Shown one piece after another: positions 1-8,001 of a DNA stretch of 64,000 nt. The position numbers and the translations under genes are program-made. The notes below the pieces were generated by a model. That model was not told the origin of the DNA. It did no database searches and saw nothing but the letters and a program-made list of their open reading frames with translations. Within the stretch, counting starts at the first letter, position 1. Each line of letters begins with the position of its first letter. The DNA comes from Afifellaceae bacterium (GTDB taxonomy: Bacteria > Pseudomonadota > Alphaproteobacteria > Rhizobiales > Afifellaceae), in assembly GCA_028284625.1 (NCBI GenBank), contig JANQRH010000006.1:1-64000 (forward strand), written 5' to 3'.

Positions 1-870
1 CAGCGGCGCCGCACGCCCAATCGCGCCGCGTCTCCTGGTGGACCGGTCACGGCGGTGGAGCTGACGGGATGGCGCGCTTGGCTTGCCTTCGCCGCTGCCG
101 CCCTGCCGCTGACGCTCGGCTTCATCCTGCCCGTTGCGATCCTTGCGAACCTTGCGCTGCCGCGCCTGGCCGTGCTCGGCGAGCCGCGCTATCTCGATCT
201 GATCGCCAATTCCTTCACGCTGTCGGGCGTCGGCGCGCTGGTGACGGTGGCGCTTGCGCTGCTTCTCGCCTATGCCGCGCGGCTACAGCCCGGACGCTTC
301 ACCAGCGGTGCCAATCGGCTGGTGTCGCTGGGTTATGCGCTGCCGGGATCGATCATCGCCGTCGGCCTTCTGGTGCCGCTGGCGGCGTTCGACAATCGCC
401 TCGACGCGTTTATGCGGTCGACGTTCGAGATCTCAACCGGCCTGCTTCTGACCGGGACGATCACAGCGCTGATCTACGGCTACGCGGTGCGCTTCATGGC
501 CTTGGCGCTCAATGCGGTTGAGGCAAGCCTCGGCGCCATCACGGCTTCAATGGACCAGGCGGCGCGCGCGCTTGGCGCAAGCGCAATCGGCACGCTGGTG
601 CGCGTGCACATGCCCATCATCCGCGGCGGCCTTCTGACCGCAGCCCTCGTCGTATTCGTCGATATTATGAAGGAGCTTCCGGCGACGCTGATTCTGCGGC
701 CCTTCAACTTCGATACGCTCGCCATCCAAGCCTACCGGCTCGCGTCCGATGAACGGCTGGCTCAAGCCGCTGTTCCCTCGCTGGTGATCGTCGCCGTCGG
801 GCTGTTGCCGGTCATTGTGCTGAGCCGCGCCATCACCCGCGGACGGGTGGGCGGCGCGGCCCGAGTTTGA
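1..870 (+). CDS. fbpB: Ferric iron ABC transporter permease, C-terminal part (partial)
   Basis: C-terminal half of an FbpB/ThiP-type inner-membrane permease that moves Fe(3+) delivered by a periplasmic binding protein. The frame is open to base 1, so the gene begins outside the window; the first codons encode an Arg-rich linker like that between the two halves of FbpB. About six hydrophobic segments follow. The cytoplasmic coupling (EAA-like) loop reads 'ARALGASAIGTLVRVHMPII', and the family signature 'MKELPATLILRPFNFDTLA' comes after it. The gene ends 26 bases before the convergent fbpA stop, an odd arrangement because fbpA and fbpB normally share an operon. Family certain; iron specificity inferred from the signature and from fbpA next door. 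Confidence 0.88.
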   Translation, partial: QRRRTPNRAASPGGPVTAVELTGWRAWLAFAAAALPLTLGFILPVAILANLALPRLAVLGEPRYLDLIANSFTLSGVGALVTVALALLLAYAARLQPGRFTSGANRLVSLGYALPGSIIAVGLLVPLAAFDNRLDAFMRSTFEISTGLLLTGTITALIYGYAVRFMALALNAVEASLGAITASMDQAARALGASAIGTLVRVHMPIIRGGLLTAALVVFVDIMKELPATLILRPFNFDTLAIQAYRLASDERLAQAAVPSLVIVAVGLLPVIVLSRAITRGRVGGAARV

Positions 871-896
871 AGCGTGGTAAGCGTGAGCGCCGGTGC

Positions 897-1937
897 TTAT
901 TCGTAACCGACGCGGTCGTAGATCTGCACGGCCAGCGCCTGGTTCTTGCCGAGTACCGACAGGTTCAGTTTGTCGGCCTCAAACCCATCCGCCGGGTTCA
1001 TTTTCATCAGCGTGTCGGCCAGCGCCACGCCCGCAACCACCGGATATTCGTGGTTGCCGTCGGAGAAGTACTTTTGCGCGCTGTCGCTCGCCAGATACTC
1101 AAGGAACGTGATGGCGTTCTCGCGGTTCGGCGCGTTGACTGCGACCCCGGCGCCGGAAATGTTCACATGCGTGCCGGTTGAATCTTGATTGGGAAAGACG
1201 ATGCCGAACATGTCGGTGGAGCCGGTGAGGCCCTTGACGTCACCGCCGAGCGCGCGTGCGAAATAGTAGGTGTTGGAGATCGCGATGTCGCATTGGCCCG
1301 ACGCAACTGCGCGGAGCTGGTCGGTGTCGCCGCCCTCAGGATCGCGCGCCAGATTGTCTTTCAGGCCTTTGACCCAGGCCTCGGCGGCCTCTTCGCCGGC
1401 ATGCTCGATGATCGCGGCCAAAAGCGAGATCATGTAGATGTTGGAGCTGGAGCGGGCGCAGATCATGCCCTTGTATTTGGGATCGGCGAGGTCCTGATAG
1501 CTCTGGGGCGGCTCACTCACATCGTTCTTGTCGTAGAAGATGACGCGCGCCCGCTGCGAGAAGCCGTGCCACAGGCCGTCCGGATGGCGGAGGTTCTCCG
1601 GGATGCGCTCCGAGAGCGCGTCGGACGAGACCGGCTGCAGCAAGCCGGCATCGGCTGCGCGGTAGAGTCGGCCTGCATCGACCGTGAGCAGCACATCGGC
1701 CGGGCTGTTGGCGCCTTCTGCCGTCATGCGTTCGATCAGCACGTCGGCCTTGTCTTCGATCCGATTGATGGTGATGCCTGTCTTTTCTTCGAACTCCGAA
1801 TAGAGACGTTCGTCGGTGTCGTAGTGGCGCGACGAGTAGAGGTTGAGTTCGCCATTCGCGTAGGCCGGAACTGCAGTAAGCGGCAGAGCGACCAGCAAAA
1901 ACATGGATGGCAGGAGGGGTAGTGCGCGGTTCAGCAT
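897..1937 (-). CDS. fbpA: Fe(3+) ABC transporter periplasmic substrate-binding protein
   Basis: Periplasmic iron-binding protein of the FbpA/FutA/AfuA family, 346 residues, the usual length. A Sec signal peptide ends at about residue 27 (AYA|NG). The N-terminal strand 'LNLYSSRHYDTDERLY' and the paired tyrosines Y224-Y225 in 'SNTYYFARAL' match the Fe(3+)-ligating residues of the family. It would hand iron to the FbpB permease encoded tail-to-tail with it; no ATPase gene is in view. Its 5' side faces a formylglycine-generating enzyme gene across a region that holds an Irr-like box, which fits iron-responsive expression. Confidence 0.9.
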   Translation of the reverse strand: MLNRALPLLPSMFLLVALPLTAVPAYANGELNLYSSRHYDTDERLYSEFEEKTGITINRIEDKADVLIERMTAEGANSPADVLLTVDAGRLYRAADAGLLQPVSSDALSERIPENLRHPDGLWHGFSQRARVIFYDKNDVSEPPQSYQDLADPKYKGMICARSSSNIYMISLLAAIIEHAGEEAAEAWVKGLKDNLARDPEGGDTDQLRAVASGQCDIAISNTYYFARALGGDVKGLTGSTDMFGIVFPNQDSTGTHVNISGAGVAVNAPNRENAITFLEYLASDSAQKYFSDGNHEYPVVAGVALADTLMKMNPADGFEADKLNLSVLGKNQALAVQIYDRVGYE

Positions 1938-2051
1938 CGTCGAAAATCTCCGGATCGGCAGGGTTCAAGGCCCTGTGTGAGCGGGTCACATAAGCGGACG
2001 TAAGTCCTGGCTCCCCTTAGCCCTTAAAACATGACTTGAAAAGTCAGGAAT

Positions 2052-2068
2052 ATTAGAATCGTTCCAAA
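2052..2068. promoter_or_regulatory. Irr/ICE-like iron control box
   Basis: ATTAGAATCGTTCCAAA matches the rhizobial iron control element TTTAGAA-N3-TTCTAAA at all but two positions. It lies about 115 bases upstream of fbpA and 75 bases upstream of the divergent formylglycine-generating enzyme gene. Irr binds such sites in Bradyrhizobium and relatives. The assignment rests on the motif and on the iron transporter next to it; no binding data. Confidence 0.55.
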
Positions 2069-2143
2069 CACGGCCGTGCTTACCGGTGAAATCATGTGCC
2101 GCGCGGTGGACATTCTGAGAGGAGTCCGACAGGTGAGTTGAAC

Positions 2144-3085
2144 ATGAGCAGGTCAAACAAGACGTGCTGCACGCCGCCGCGGTCGGAAGCTCCTGGCGCG
2201 CTCGGCAACGATGCCGAAATCGCGCGGAGCGCCGAGGAAAGGAGCGGAGGCGTCGTCGACGTTCCGGGTGGCACGGCGCTTGTCGGAACGCGCACGGAGA
2301 TCATTCCGCATGACGGCGAAGCACCGCTCCGTCAGGTCAAGCTTGCGCCGTTTGCCATCGACGAGATTGCGGTCACCAACGAACGCTTCGCGCGCTTTGT
2401 CGCAGCCACCGAATATGTGACCGAGGCGGAGCGCTTCGGATGGTCGTTCGCGTTCTTCGCGCACATGCCGGCCGACGCCGAGCCGACGCAGGGCGTCGCC
2501 GCCGCACCCTGGTGGCGGCGTGTTGAAGGCGCGACCTGGCGGGCGATCAACGGCCCGGGCACGGAAGGAGGCTGGCAGCCCGACCATCCCGTCGTGCACG
2601 TCTCGTGGAACGACGCGCAAGCATTCGCCATCTGGGCCGGCGGCCGCCTGCCGCACGAAGCGGAATGTGAGCAGGCGGCCCGCGGGGGTCTTGGCGATGT
2701 GCGTTCCCCGTGGGGCGACGAGGAGCCGAACGACGAGGATTTCTTTCCTTGCAACATCTGGCAGGGCGAATTTCCGGAGCGGAACATTGCAGCCGACGGA
2801 TATGCCGCGACCGCGCCGGCGAAATCCTTCGAGCCAAACGGCTACGGCCTCTACAACATGAGCGGCAACACCTGGGAGTGGACCGCCGATTCCTTCAAGA
2901 TACGCTCGCTGAAATCGGGCGCGCGGCGGCGGCAGTCTGAGACGCGCGGCTTCGTGACGGCCAAGGGCGGTTCGTTTCTCTGTCACCGAAGTTACTGCTA
3001 CCGCTATCGAATCGCCGCCCGCAGCGGCAATTCCCCAGACAGCACGACCGCGCATCAGGGTTTTCGGCTGGTCTACGACCGGTGA
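2144..3085 (+). CDS. Formylglycine-generating enzyme (sulfatase-modifying factor)
   Basis: Copper-dependent oxidase family that converts an active-site cysteine of sulfatases to formylglycine. The start is ATG 2144 (313 residues); it gives the usual N terminus 'MSRSNKTCCTPPR' and an AGGAG-like site upstream. The SUMF1 core is complete. The C-terminal motif 'GGSFLCHRSYCYRYR' with Cys280 and Cys285 and the following 'AARSGNSPDS' match the active-site region of human FGE (Cys336/Cys341), which separates it from ergothioneine-type or structural SUMF1 relatives. No sulfatase is encoded in this window, so the client protein must lie elsewhere. It is divergent from fbpA and may share its iron-control box. 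Confidence 0.88.
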   Translation: MSRSNKTCCTPPRSEAPGALGNDAEIARSAEERSGGVVDVPGGTALVGTRTEIIPHDGEAPLRQVKLAPFAIDEIAVTNERFARFVAATEYVTEAERFGWSFAFFAHMPADAEPTQGVAAAPWWRRVEGATWRAINGPGTEGGWQPDHPVVHVSWNDAQAFAIWAGGRLPHEAECEQAARGGLGDVRSPWGDEEPNDEDFFPCNIWQGEFPERNIAADGYAATAPAKSFEPNGYGLYNMSGNTWEWTADSFKIRSLKSGARRRQSETRGFVTAKGGSFLCHRSYCYRYRIAARSGNSPDSTTAHQGFRLVYDR

Positions 3086-3116
3086 AGTCGCGCAGGCGAG
3101 GGGATGGAAGCGGCTC

Positions 3117-4430
3117 CTAATTCTCCGCCTTGGCCGACCGCGCAAACAAGCCTTCTTTCGCCGCCGACATGAGGCAGAGCCGTGCCGCGCCGATGGAGGC
3201 TTCGTCGTGAGCCGCGCGGTCGATCATCACGCCGAGAACGCGCGCTCTGATCTGTCGCCAGGTCTCGTTCTTTGCACCGCCGCCAACGGAAAGCACGCGC
3301 TTGGGGCGGCGCGCCCCGCGCTCTTCCAAAGCGTCATAGCCGCGCGCCTCAACCCGTGCGATGCCCTCAAGCAGGCCATGCAGAAAGGCCGCATCGTCCG
3401 CCGGTCGCGGAGTCATGCGTGGAGCAAGGTCGGGGTCATTGACGGGAAACCGCTCGCCCGGTCGCGAGAGCGGGTAATAGTCGAGGCCGCTCTCCTCGTT
3501 GGGGTCGATCCGTTCGCTCAACGCCGCGAGTTCTGCCGGCGTGAAATGATCGAGCAGCACGCCGCCGCCGGTATTGGACGCACCACCGGCCAGCCACATG
3601 TCGCCGATCCGGTGGCTGTAAAGCCCGATCGCCGGATCGTCGATCCGGGTCGGGCTGAGGATCTTGAGCGCCAGCGTGGTGCCGAGTGATGTCACCGCCG
3701 TGTCCAGATCCGAAGCGCCGGTGGCCAGGAACGCCGCAATGCTGTCCGTGGTTCCCGCGTGAAGCATCAGCTCAGCCGACAGTCCGAGCTCGGCAGCGAA
3801 GGCGGGGTCGAGTGTCGCCAGCGGCGTTCCGGTGGGATGGGCTTCAGGCAACAACGCAGTCCTGACGCCGGCATCCGCGAACCAGTCGGGCCACGCCTCC
3901 GCGGCCGGGTCGAAGCCGGTCTTCAGCGCGTTGTTGTGGTCGCTCAGGCCCAGTGTGCCCGTCAGCTTCGCCATCACGAAATCAGCTTGGTGACAGAGCA
4001 TGGTCGCGGCGCCGTTAGCGTCCTCCGCTTGCAGGCGCATCAGCCGTGCCAAGGCGGAGTTGGACCCTCGCATGATGTGGCCGGGCGGAGCGTGGTCTGC
4101 GATCGCCGCGGCCTCATCCACAAAGCCGGAGGAATTGTACATGAGCGCTCGCGTGACCGGACGCACCTCCGCGTCGACCAGAACCATGCTGCCGGACGTG
4201 CCGTCGATGGCGGCGGCGGCGATCTCATGTGGGTCGAGGCCGTCGGCAATCAACGCCGCGACTTGTGAGCGGACGCACGCCTTGACCGTGATCCACCACG
4301 CCTCCGCGTCGATCCGGTTCACGTCCTGCACGGCGTGAGGCTCGCTGGCGGCGGAGCGCACGGCGCCCGCCTCATCGAGAACGGCGCTGCGAACGCCGGA
4401 TGTCCCGATATCGATGCCGAGCGCGAGCAT
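3117..4430 (-). CDS. FGGY-family carbohydrate kinase
   Basis: Cytoplasmic sugar kinase of 437 residues with the ribonuclease-H-like ATPase fold. The phosphate-1 motif is 'LGIDIGTSGVRSAVLD'. The second-domain segment is 'HAGTTDSIAAFLATGASDLD', whose Asp is the likely catalytic base. The adenosine motif is 'LSVGGGAKNETWRQIRARVLG'. The stretch 'ALMYNSSGFVDEA' resembles the ribulose/xylulose-kinase branch more than glycerol kinase. Its ATG directly abuts the stop of the upstream aldolase gene, so the two are probably translationally coupled. It is the last gene of a four-gene operon under the GntR site near 7150. Substrate unknown; a ketose or sugar acid fits the neighbours. Confidence 0.85.
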   Translation of the reverse strand: MLALGIDIGTSGVRSAVLDEAGAVRSAASEPHAVQDVNRIDAEAWWITVKACVRSQVAALIADGLDPHEIAAAAIDGTSGSMVLVDAEVRPVTRALMYNSSGFVDEAAAIADHAPPGHIMRGSNSALARLMRLQAEDANGAATMLCHQADFVMAKLTGTLGLSDHNNALKTGFDPAAEAWPDWFADAGVRTALLPEAHPTGTPLATLDPAFAAELGLSAELMLHAGTTDSIAAFLATGASDLDTAVTSLGTTLALKILSPTRIDDPAIGLYSHRIGDMWLAGGASNTGGGVLLDHFTPAELAALSERIDPNEESGLDYYPLSRPGERFPVNDPDLAPRMTPRPADDAAFLHGLLEGIARVEARGYDALEERGARRPKRVLSVGGGAKNETWRQIRARVLGVMIDRAAHDEASIGAARLCLMSAAKEGLFARSAKAEN

Positions 4431-5399
4431 TTATTGTGCGCGTTGCGCCAGCGCCTGGCGGTACTTCTCCGCGTCCCAATCGAGCAGCTGGGCTTCCGCC
4501 GCAACGCCGATCGGCTCAGCACTCCATTCCTCCGGCAAGCGCCCCAGCACGTCGGCCTGGCATTGCAGCATGGCGCGCTGCGAAGCCGTGGCGTCCGTCT
4601 TGATCACGACGCCTTCGCCCTCAACCAGCCATGCCGGGCGCGCGGCGTCAGTGCCGGATGTCGGCAGCGCCGGGCCCAGAAAGACGACATGGTCGGGATA
4701 GTACGAGCCGCTGCTTGCCAGGCGGAATGCGCGCGGCTCGCTCGCCAAGGCGGCCACAGCCGGCTCCCAGGCAAAGCCTTCGGGCGCGGGCCCCGAAGGT
4801 GCAGCGCCGGACATGTCGCGCGCCGGCATCTGAAGACGCCCCTCGACATCCTCCATGATCTCAGCGGCTTCCTCCACGCTGTCGCCGCAACAGATGAGAC
4901 CGTGGTTCTCCAGCACGATCACTTTGGTCTCGGGCTGAAGGCGACGCGTGATCTCCTGCGTCAAGGGCACGCCCGGCTTGCAATAGGGGACGAAGACATG
5001 GGCCAGCCCGGCTAGCTTCTCCGCTGCCGCGCGTCGCCCTTGCGGCGAGATGGCGTGCACCAGGGTCGCGACGGAATGCGTGTGAGCGACGACCGCCCAG
5101 GGCAGGGCGGCGTGGAACGTCGTCTCAATCGATGGGCGGAGCGTGTTCGCCGGGTCGATGACCGCCGCCTTGCAGGTCCCGTCGCCGGCGCCGCCGGCCT
5201 CCGCCAGCGCCGCGGCATGATCGACCTCAACGAAGATCGGCTCGCTCTCCGCGTCCGCCAATTGCGTGCCAGAGGCCTTCACCCACATCCGGCCGTCGGC
5301 TTTGATGGAGGTGTTGCCGCCGGGGCCCTGGACCTGCAGCGGGTCGCGGCCGAGCCGTGCGGAGAAAGCCCTGAAGGCGTCTGTCAGAAGCGCACTCAT
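4431..5399 (-). CDS. Class II aldolase/adducin family protein (long form)
   Basis: Zinc-dependent class II aldolase fold of 322 residues, longer than the 210-230 of simple fuculose-type aldolases. It has the phosphate-loop start 'GPGGNTSIKADG', the proton-relay Glu in 'SIETTFH', the zinc histidines of 'AHTHS', and a later zinc His in 'LENHGLI'. The C-terminal third after about residue 210 is not part of the core fold and I do not recognise it. Expected role: retro-aldol cleavage of a phosphorylated ketose, probably the product of the FGGY kinase encoded immediately downstream. It overlaps nothing and is spaced 3 bases from the HAD gene upstream. Confidence 0.83.
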   Translation of the reverse strand: MSALLTDAFRAFSARLGRDPLQVQGPGGNTSIKADGRMWVKASGTQLADAESEPIFVEVDHAAALAEAGGAGDGTCKAAVIDPANTLRPSIETTFHAALPWAVVAHTHSVATLVHAISPQGRRAAAEKLAGLAHVFVPYCKPGVPLTQEITRRLQPETKVIVLENHGLICCGDSVEEAAEIMEDVEGRLQMPARDMSGAAPSGPAPEGFAWEPAVAALASEPRAFRLASSGSYYPDHVVFLGPALPTSGTDAARPAWLVEGEGVVIKTDATASQRAMLQCQADVLGRLPEEWSAEPIGVAAEAQLLDWDAEKYRQALAQRAQ

Positions 5400-5402
5400 C
5401 GC

Positions 5403-6239
5403 TCAGCGCAGCGATTGAAGGGAATAGTCGGGCATGCCCGACGGGCCCGCGAGGTCGGCGAGGACGCTGGCAGGGTCCGCCGCCTCAAACGCCTCCCGGA
5501 GCAAGCCGCCGCGGATGAGAAGCGTCGACCAGCCGGCCTTTTGTGCGCCGGCAATGTCGTGCTCCAAACTGTCGCCGACCATGAGCATCGCTGAAGCCGG
5601 AAGGCCGAGCTGGCGCTCCACGGCTTGGAAGATCGCGCGATAGGGCTTTCCGTAGAAATGCACCTGTCCGCCTTGCTCCTCGTAGTGATAGGCGACCGTG
5701 CCGGGTGACGTGACGGTGCGCCCGTTGCTTCGCGGTGAGCTCCGGTCGGGGTTTGAGCAGTAAAGCGGCAGCCCTCGCGCCAGCGCGATGTCGAGGACCG
5801 GCTGGACATCCTCCACTTCCGCGCCGTCGGCGAGACCCATCAGCAAGATCGCCTCAGCATTGCCGGCGTCCTGCGCTAAAGTGAGCGTCAGGCCATCGGC
5901 CCACACCTCTGCGTCGCCTTCGCCACGGACAATCGGAAAGAAGCACCGCTCCGGAACCCGACCCGCCTCCACATCAAGCCACAGAGCTTCGCCCGACGTC
6001 ATCACGCAATCGAACAATCCTTCGGGGAAGCCCATGCCGGTGATCCGCGCCGCGTTGAAATCCGCGCGCTTGCCGGAATTGGACAGGACCGCGAGATGGC
6101 AGCCGCGCGCGCGAAGGCCCTCAAGCGTCTCCACGGCGCCGGGATAAGGCGCGCTCCCGTCATGCAGAACGCCCCATTGGTCAAGCACCACCGCCCCGAA
6201 CTGATCGGCGATCTCCGTGATGGTGGCGATCAGGCGCAC
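5403..6239 (-). CDS. HAD-superfamily class IIA hydrolase (TIGR01459-like)
   Basis: Phosphatase-like protein of 278 residues. HAD motif I is 'VVLDQWGVLHDG', motif II 'LAVLSNSGKRA', the class IIA substrate region contains 'YGKPYRAIF', and motif IV is 'MVGDSLEHDIAGAQKAGW'. This is the NagD-like subgroup usually annotated as TIGR01459. It lies within the minus-strand catabolic operon, 6 bases downstream of the MBL-fold gene and 3 bases upstream of the aldolase. It may dephosphorylate a pathway intermediate or act as a house-cleaning phosphatase; the sequence does not decide. Confidence 0.87.
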   Translation of the reverse strand: MRLIATITEIADQFGAVVLDQWGVLHDGSAPYPGAVETLEGLRARGCHLAVLSNSGKRADFNAARITGMGFPEGLFDCVMTSGEALWLDVEAGRVPERCFFPIVRGEGDAEVWADGLTLTLAQDAGNAEAILLMGLADGAEVEDVQPVLDIALARGLPLYCSNPDRSSPRSNGRTVTSPGTVAYHYEEQGGQVHFYGKPYRAIFQAVERQLGLPASAMLMVGDSLEHDIAGAQKAGWSTLLIRGGLLREAFEAADPASVLADLAGPSGMPDYSLQSLR

Positions 6240-6245
6240 GGGCCG

Positions 6246-7118
6246 TCAGCCGGTGTTGCGCTTGGTGGCCTCAGCCGCGCCCTTCGGCATGTCGCCGAAA
6301 TAGAAGCTGAGCCCGGGGATGACCTTGCGCCGCTCGCGCAGCACCATGCCCTCAAAAGGATAGACCTCGTGCTCGCCGCACGCCTCGTCGTGGCACGGCA
6401 GGATGTAATCGGCCCGCTTGTCGATCTCTTCCACCGACTTCCAGCCCTCATAGGAATTGACGAAGCGCGCCGGCACCCAATAGCGCCACTTCTCCTCCAA
6501 ATTGGGCTCCAGATTGCGCGCCTGGAAGATAGCGTCGCCGCAGATCACGATATCGCCGGCCGTCGTCGCCACCGTCACCGCCATGTGACCTACCGAATGC
6601 CCCGGCGTGTGGAACATGGTGATGCCGGGGAGCACCTCCGTCTCGTCCTCAATCACCTCAAAGACGCAACCTGCATAGGCGGGCTCAATGCCGAGGATGC
6701 CGCATTCATAGGTGCGGTAGTAGAGAGGGAGGGGATTGTAGGCCATTTCGATTTCGGCCTTCGGCGCGATGTAGCGGGCGTTCTTGAACGCCTTCATGTT
6801 CTGCACGTGGTCCCAATGCAGATGCGTGAACACGACAGCGTCGATCTCGTCGGGGTCCACGCCGAGCTTGTCCTTGAGGTGGATATGCACCTCCGTGCAT
6901 CCACGCTTCTGGCACTTGTGGTGATACTTGGTGGCGCGCTCCTCGTCGCATAGTCCCGTGTCGACGAGGATCTTGTGCTCACCGGTATCGACGTAGAAGC
7001 AATAGACGGGGTTCCAGATCTTCTGTCCCGCCGGGCCCTTCCAGAAGATGTAGGTGCCCAGGTCCGCTTCGAGCCAGCCCGTGTTGATCGGATAGATTTT
7101 CGTCTCTGCCACGCCCAT
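6246..7118 (-). CDS. MBL-fold metallo-hydrolase, N-acyl homoserine lactonase-like
   Basis: Metallo-beta-lactamase-fold hydrolase of about 290 residues. The metal motif HxHxDH appears as 'FTHLHWDHV', followed by the His of 'TPGHSVGHM', the bridging Asp of 'ICGDAIF', and a final 'LPCHDE'. Family relatives open lactone rings (AHL lactonases), so in this setting a sugar lactonase is a reasonable guess. ATG 7118 is preferred over an upstream TTG at 7130 because GGAG sits 8 bases before it. First gene of the lactonase-HAD-aldolase-kinase operon; a TGTATACA operator lies 29 bases upstream of the start. Confidence 0.85.
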   Translation of the reverse strand: MGVAETKIYPINTGWLEADLGTYIFWKGPAGQKIWNPVYCFYVDTGEHKILVDTGLCDEERATKYHHKCQKRGCTEVHIHLKDKLGVDPDEIDAVVFTHLHWDHVQNMKAFKNARYIAPKAEIEMAYNPLPLYYRTYECGILGIEPAYAGCVFEVIEDETEVLPGITMFHTPGHSVGHMAVTVATTAGDIVICGDAIFQARNLEPNLEEKWRYWVPARFVNSYEGWKSVEEIDKRADYILPCHDEACGEHEVYPFEGMVLRERRKVIPGLSFYFGDMPKGAAEATKRNTG

Positions 7119-7143
7119 AGCGCACTCCAAGCTTCGTCATCGA

Positions 7144-7177
7144 TTTTGTATACACAAAAACTGTTTTGTGCACGAAT
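7144..7177. promoter_or_regulatory. Probable GntR operator region (two sites) upstream of the MBL operon
   Basis: Contains TTTTGTATACACAAAA (7144-7159), a nearly perfect palindrome around TGTATACA, and a second GT-N2-AC site, TTTTGTGCACGAAT (7164-7177). GntR/FCD regulators bind GT-Nx-AC palindromes. The same TGTATACA core appears once more, in the other promoter region of this cluster at 7961-7968, which makes it the likely site of the GntR protein encoded between them. Confidence 0.65.
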
Positions 7178-7215
7178 TCAAGCGTGAAAGTGGCCGTCGC
7201 GCCGAAAAATGCGCG

Positions 7216-7869
7216 TCAGTAAGCGGCCAGCGCCTGCATGAAGCTGGCCGTCATGTGCGAGCGCATGCCCTCCGACGCGGCCTGCGTGTCCTCAGAGAAG
7301 ATGCTGCGCAAAAGCTCCTCATGACTCTCCGCCGACGCGATGAGATCCTCCGGCGTCGCGAACTTCTTGGCGCGGAACGGCCCGGTGCGGCGCCGGAAGT
7401 CGGTCGCCAGCTCACAGATATAGGGGTTGCCCGTGGCCTTATAGATCGCCAGGTGCAGCGCCTCGTTCGCCCTGAGATACTCAGCAAAATCGCCGGTTTG
7501 CGCCACCTTCACGCAGCGCTCCTGCGCCGCTTCGATCTCCGCACGCGACAGGAACGTCAGCCGCTGCGCGGCAAGCCGGGCGCACACCGTCTCAATCTCA
7601 TGCATGGCCTCGAAGATCTGCGCCAGCTGCTCGCGCGAATATTCTGCGACCTGCACCCCGCGCTTGCCCCGGGCGACCAGGATGCCCTGCGCCGTGAGCC
7701 GCGACAGGGCCTCGCGCACCGGTGTACGCGAAACCCCGAATCTCTGTGCAAGGCCGTTTTCGTCCAGCCGCTCGCCGGGCGTCAGCGCGCCCGCGGCGAT
7801 GTCGTCCATCAACGTCGCCTCGATGCGCTGAGCAGCGGATTCCTTGGTGTTTGAAGGCTGTGTGGGCAT
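7216..7869 (-). CDS. GntR-family transcriptional regulator, FCD subfamily
   Basis: DNA-binding regulator of 217 residues. The N-terminal winged helix (about residues 13-80) contains the family signature 'GERLDENGLAQRFGVSRTPV' followed by 'REALSRLTAQGIL'. The C-terminal all-helical FCD ligand domain has the metal/ligand-type residues in 'EYLRANEALHLAIYKATGNP' and 'SHEELLRSI'. It sits between the importer operon and the lactonase-kinase operon, and both have TGTATACA sites upstream. Most relatives are repressors released by a pathway metabolite, so it probably controls the whole island and itself. Confidence 0.92.
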   Translation of the reverse strand: MPTQPSNTKESAAQRIEATLMDDIAAGALTPGERLDENGLAQRFGVSRTPVREALSRLTAQGILVARGKRGVQVAEYSREQLAQIFEAMHEIETVCARLAAQRLTFLSRAEIEAAQERCVKVAQTGDFAEYLRANEALHLAIYKATGNPYICELATDFRRRTGPFRAKKFATPEDLIASAESHEELLRSIFSEDTQAASEGMRSHMTASFMQALAAY

Positions 7870-7956
7870 GCGGCGTGCCGATTCGTCCTTCGTTGCGGCC
7901 TATCATACGACAAAATGCGGAGGCGTCGGCGTTTATTCTTTGCATATCTAGCAAGC

Positions 7957-7973
7957 ATTGTGTATACATTAAT
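7957..7973. promoter_or_regulatory. Probable GntR operator upstream of the ABC importer operon
   Basis: ATTGTGTATACATTAAT contains the palindrome TGTATACA (7961-7968), identical to the core of the site at 7147-7154. It lies in the 132-base divergent region between the GntR gene and the importer ATPase gene, 34 bases before the ATPase start, where it could serve both directions. Confidence 0.65.
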
Positions 7974-8001
7974 ATGACAGCCTAAAGGCGCAGGGGATTC
8001 G

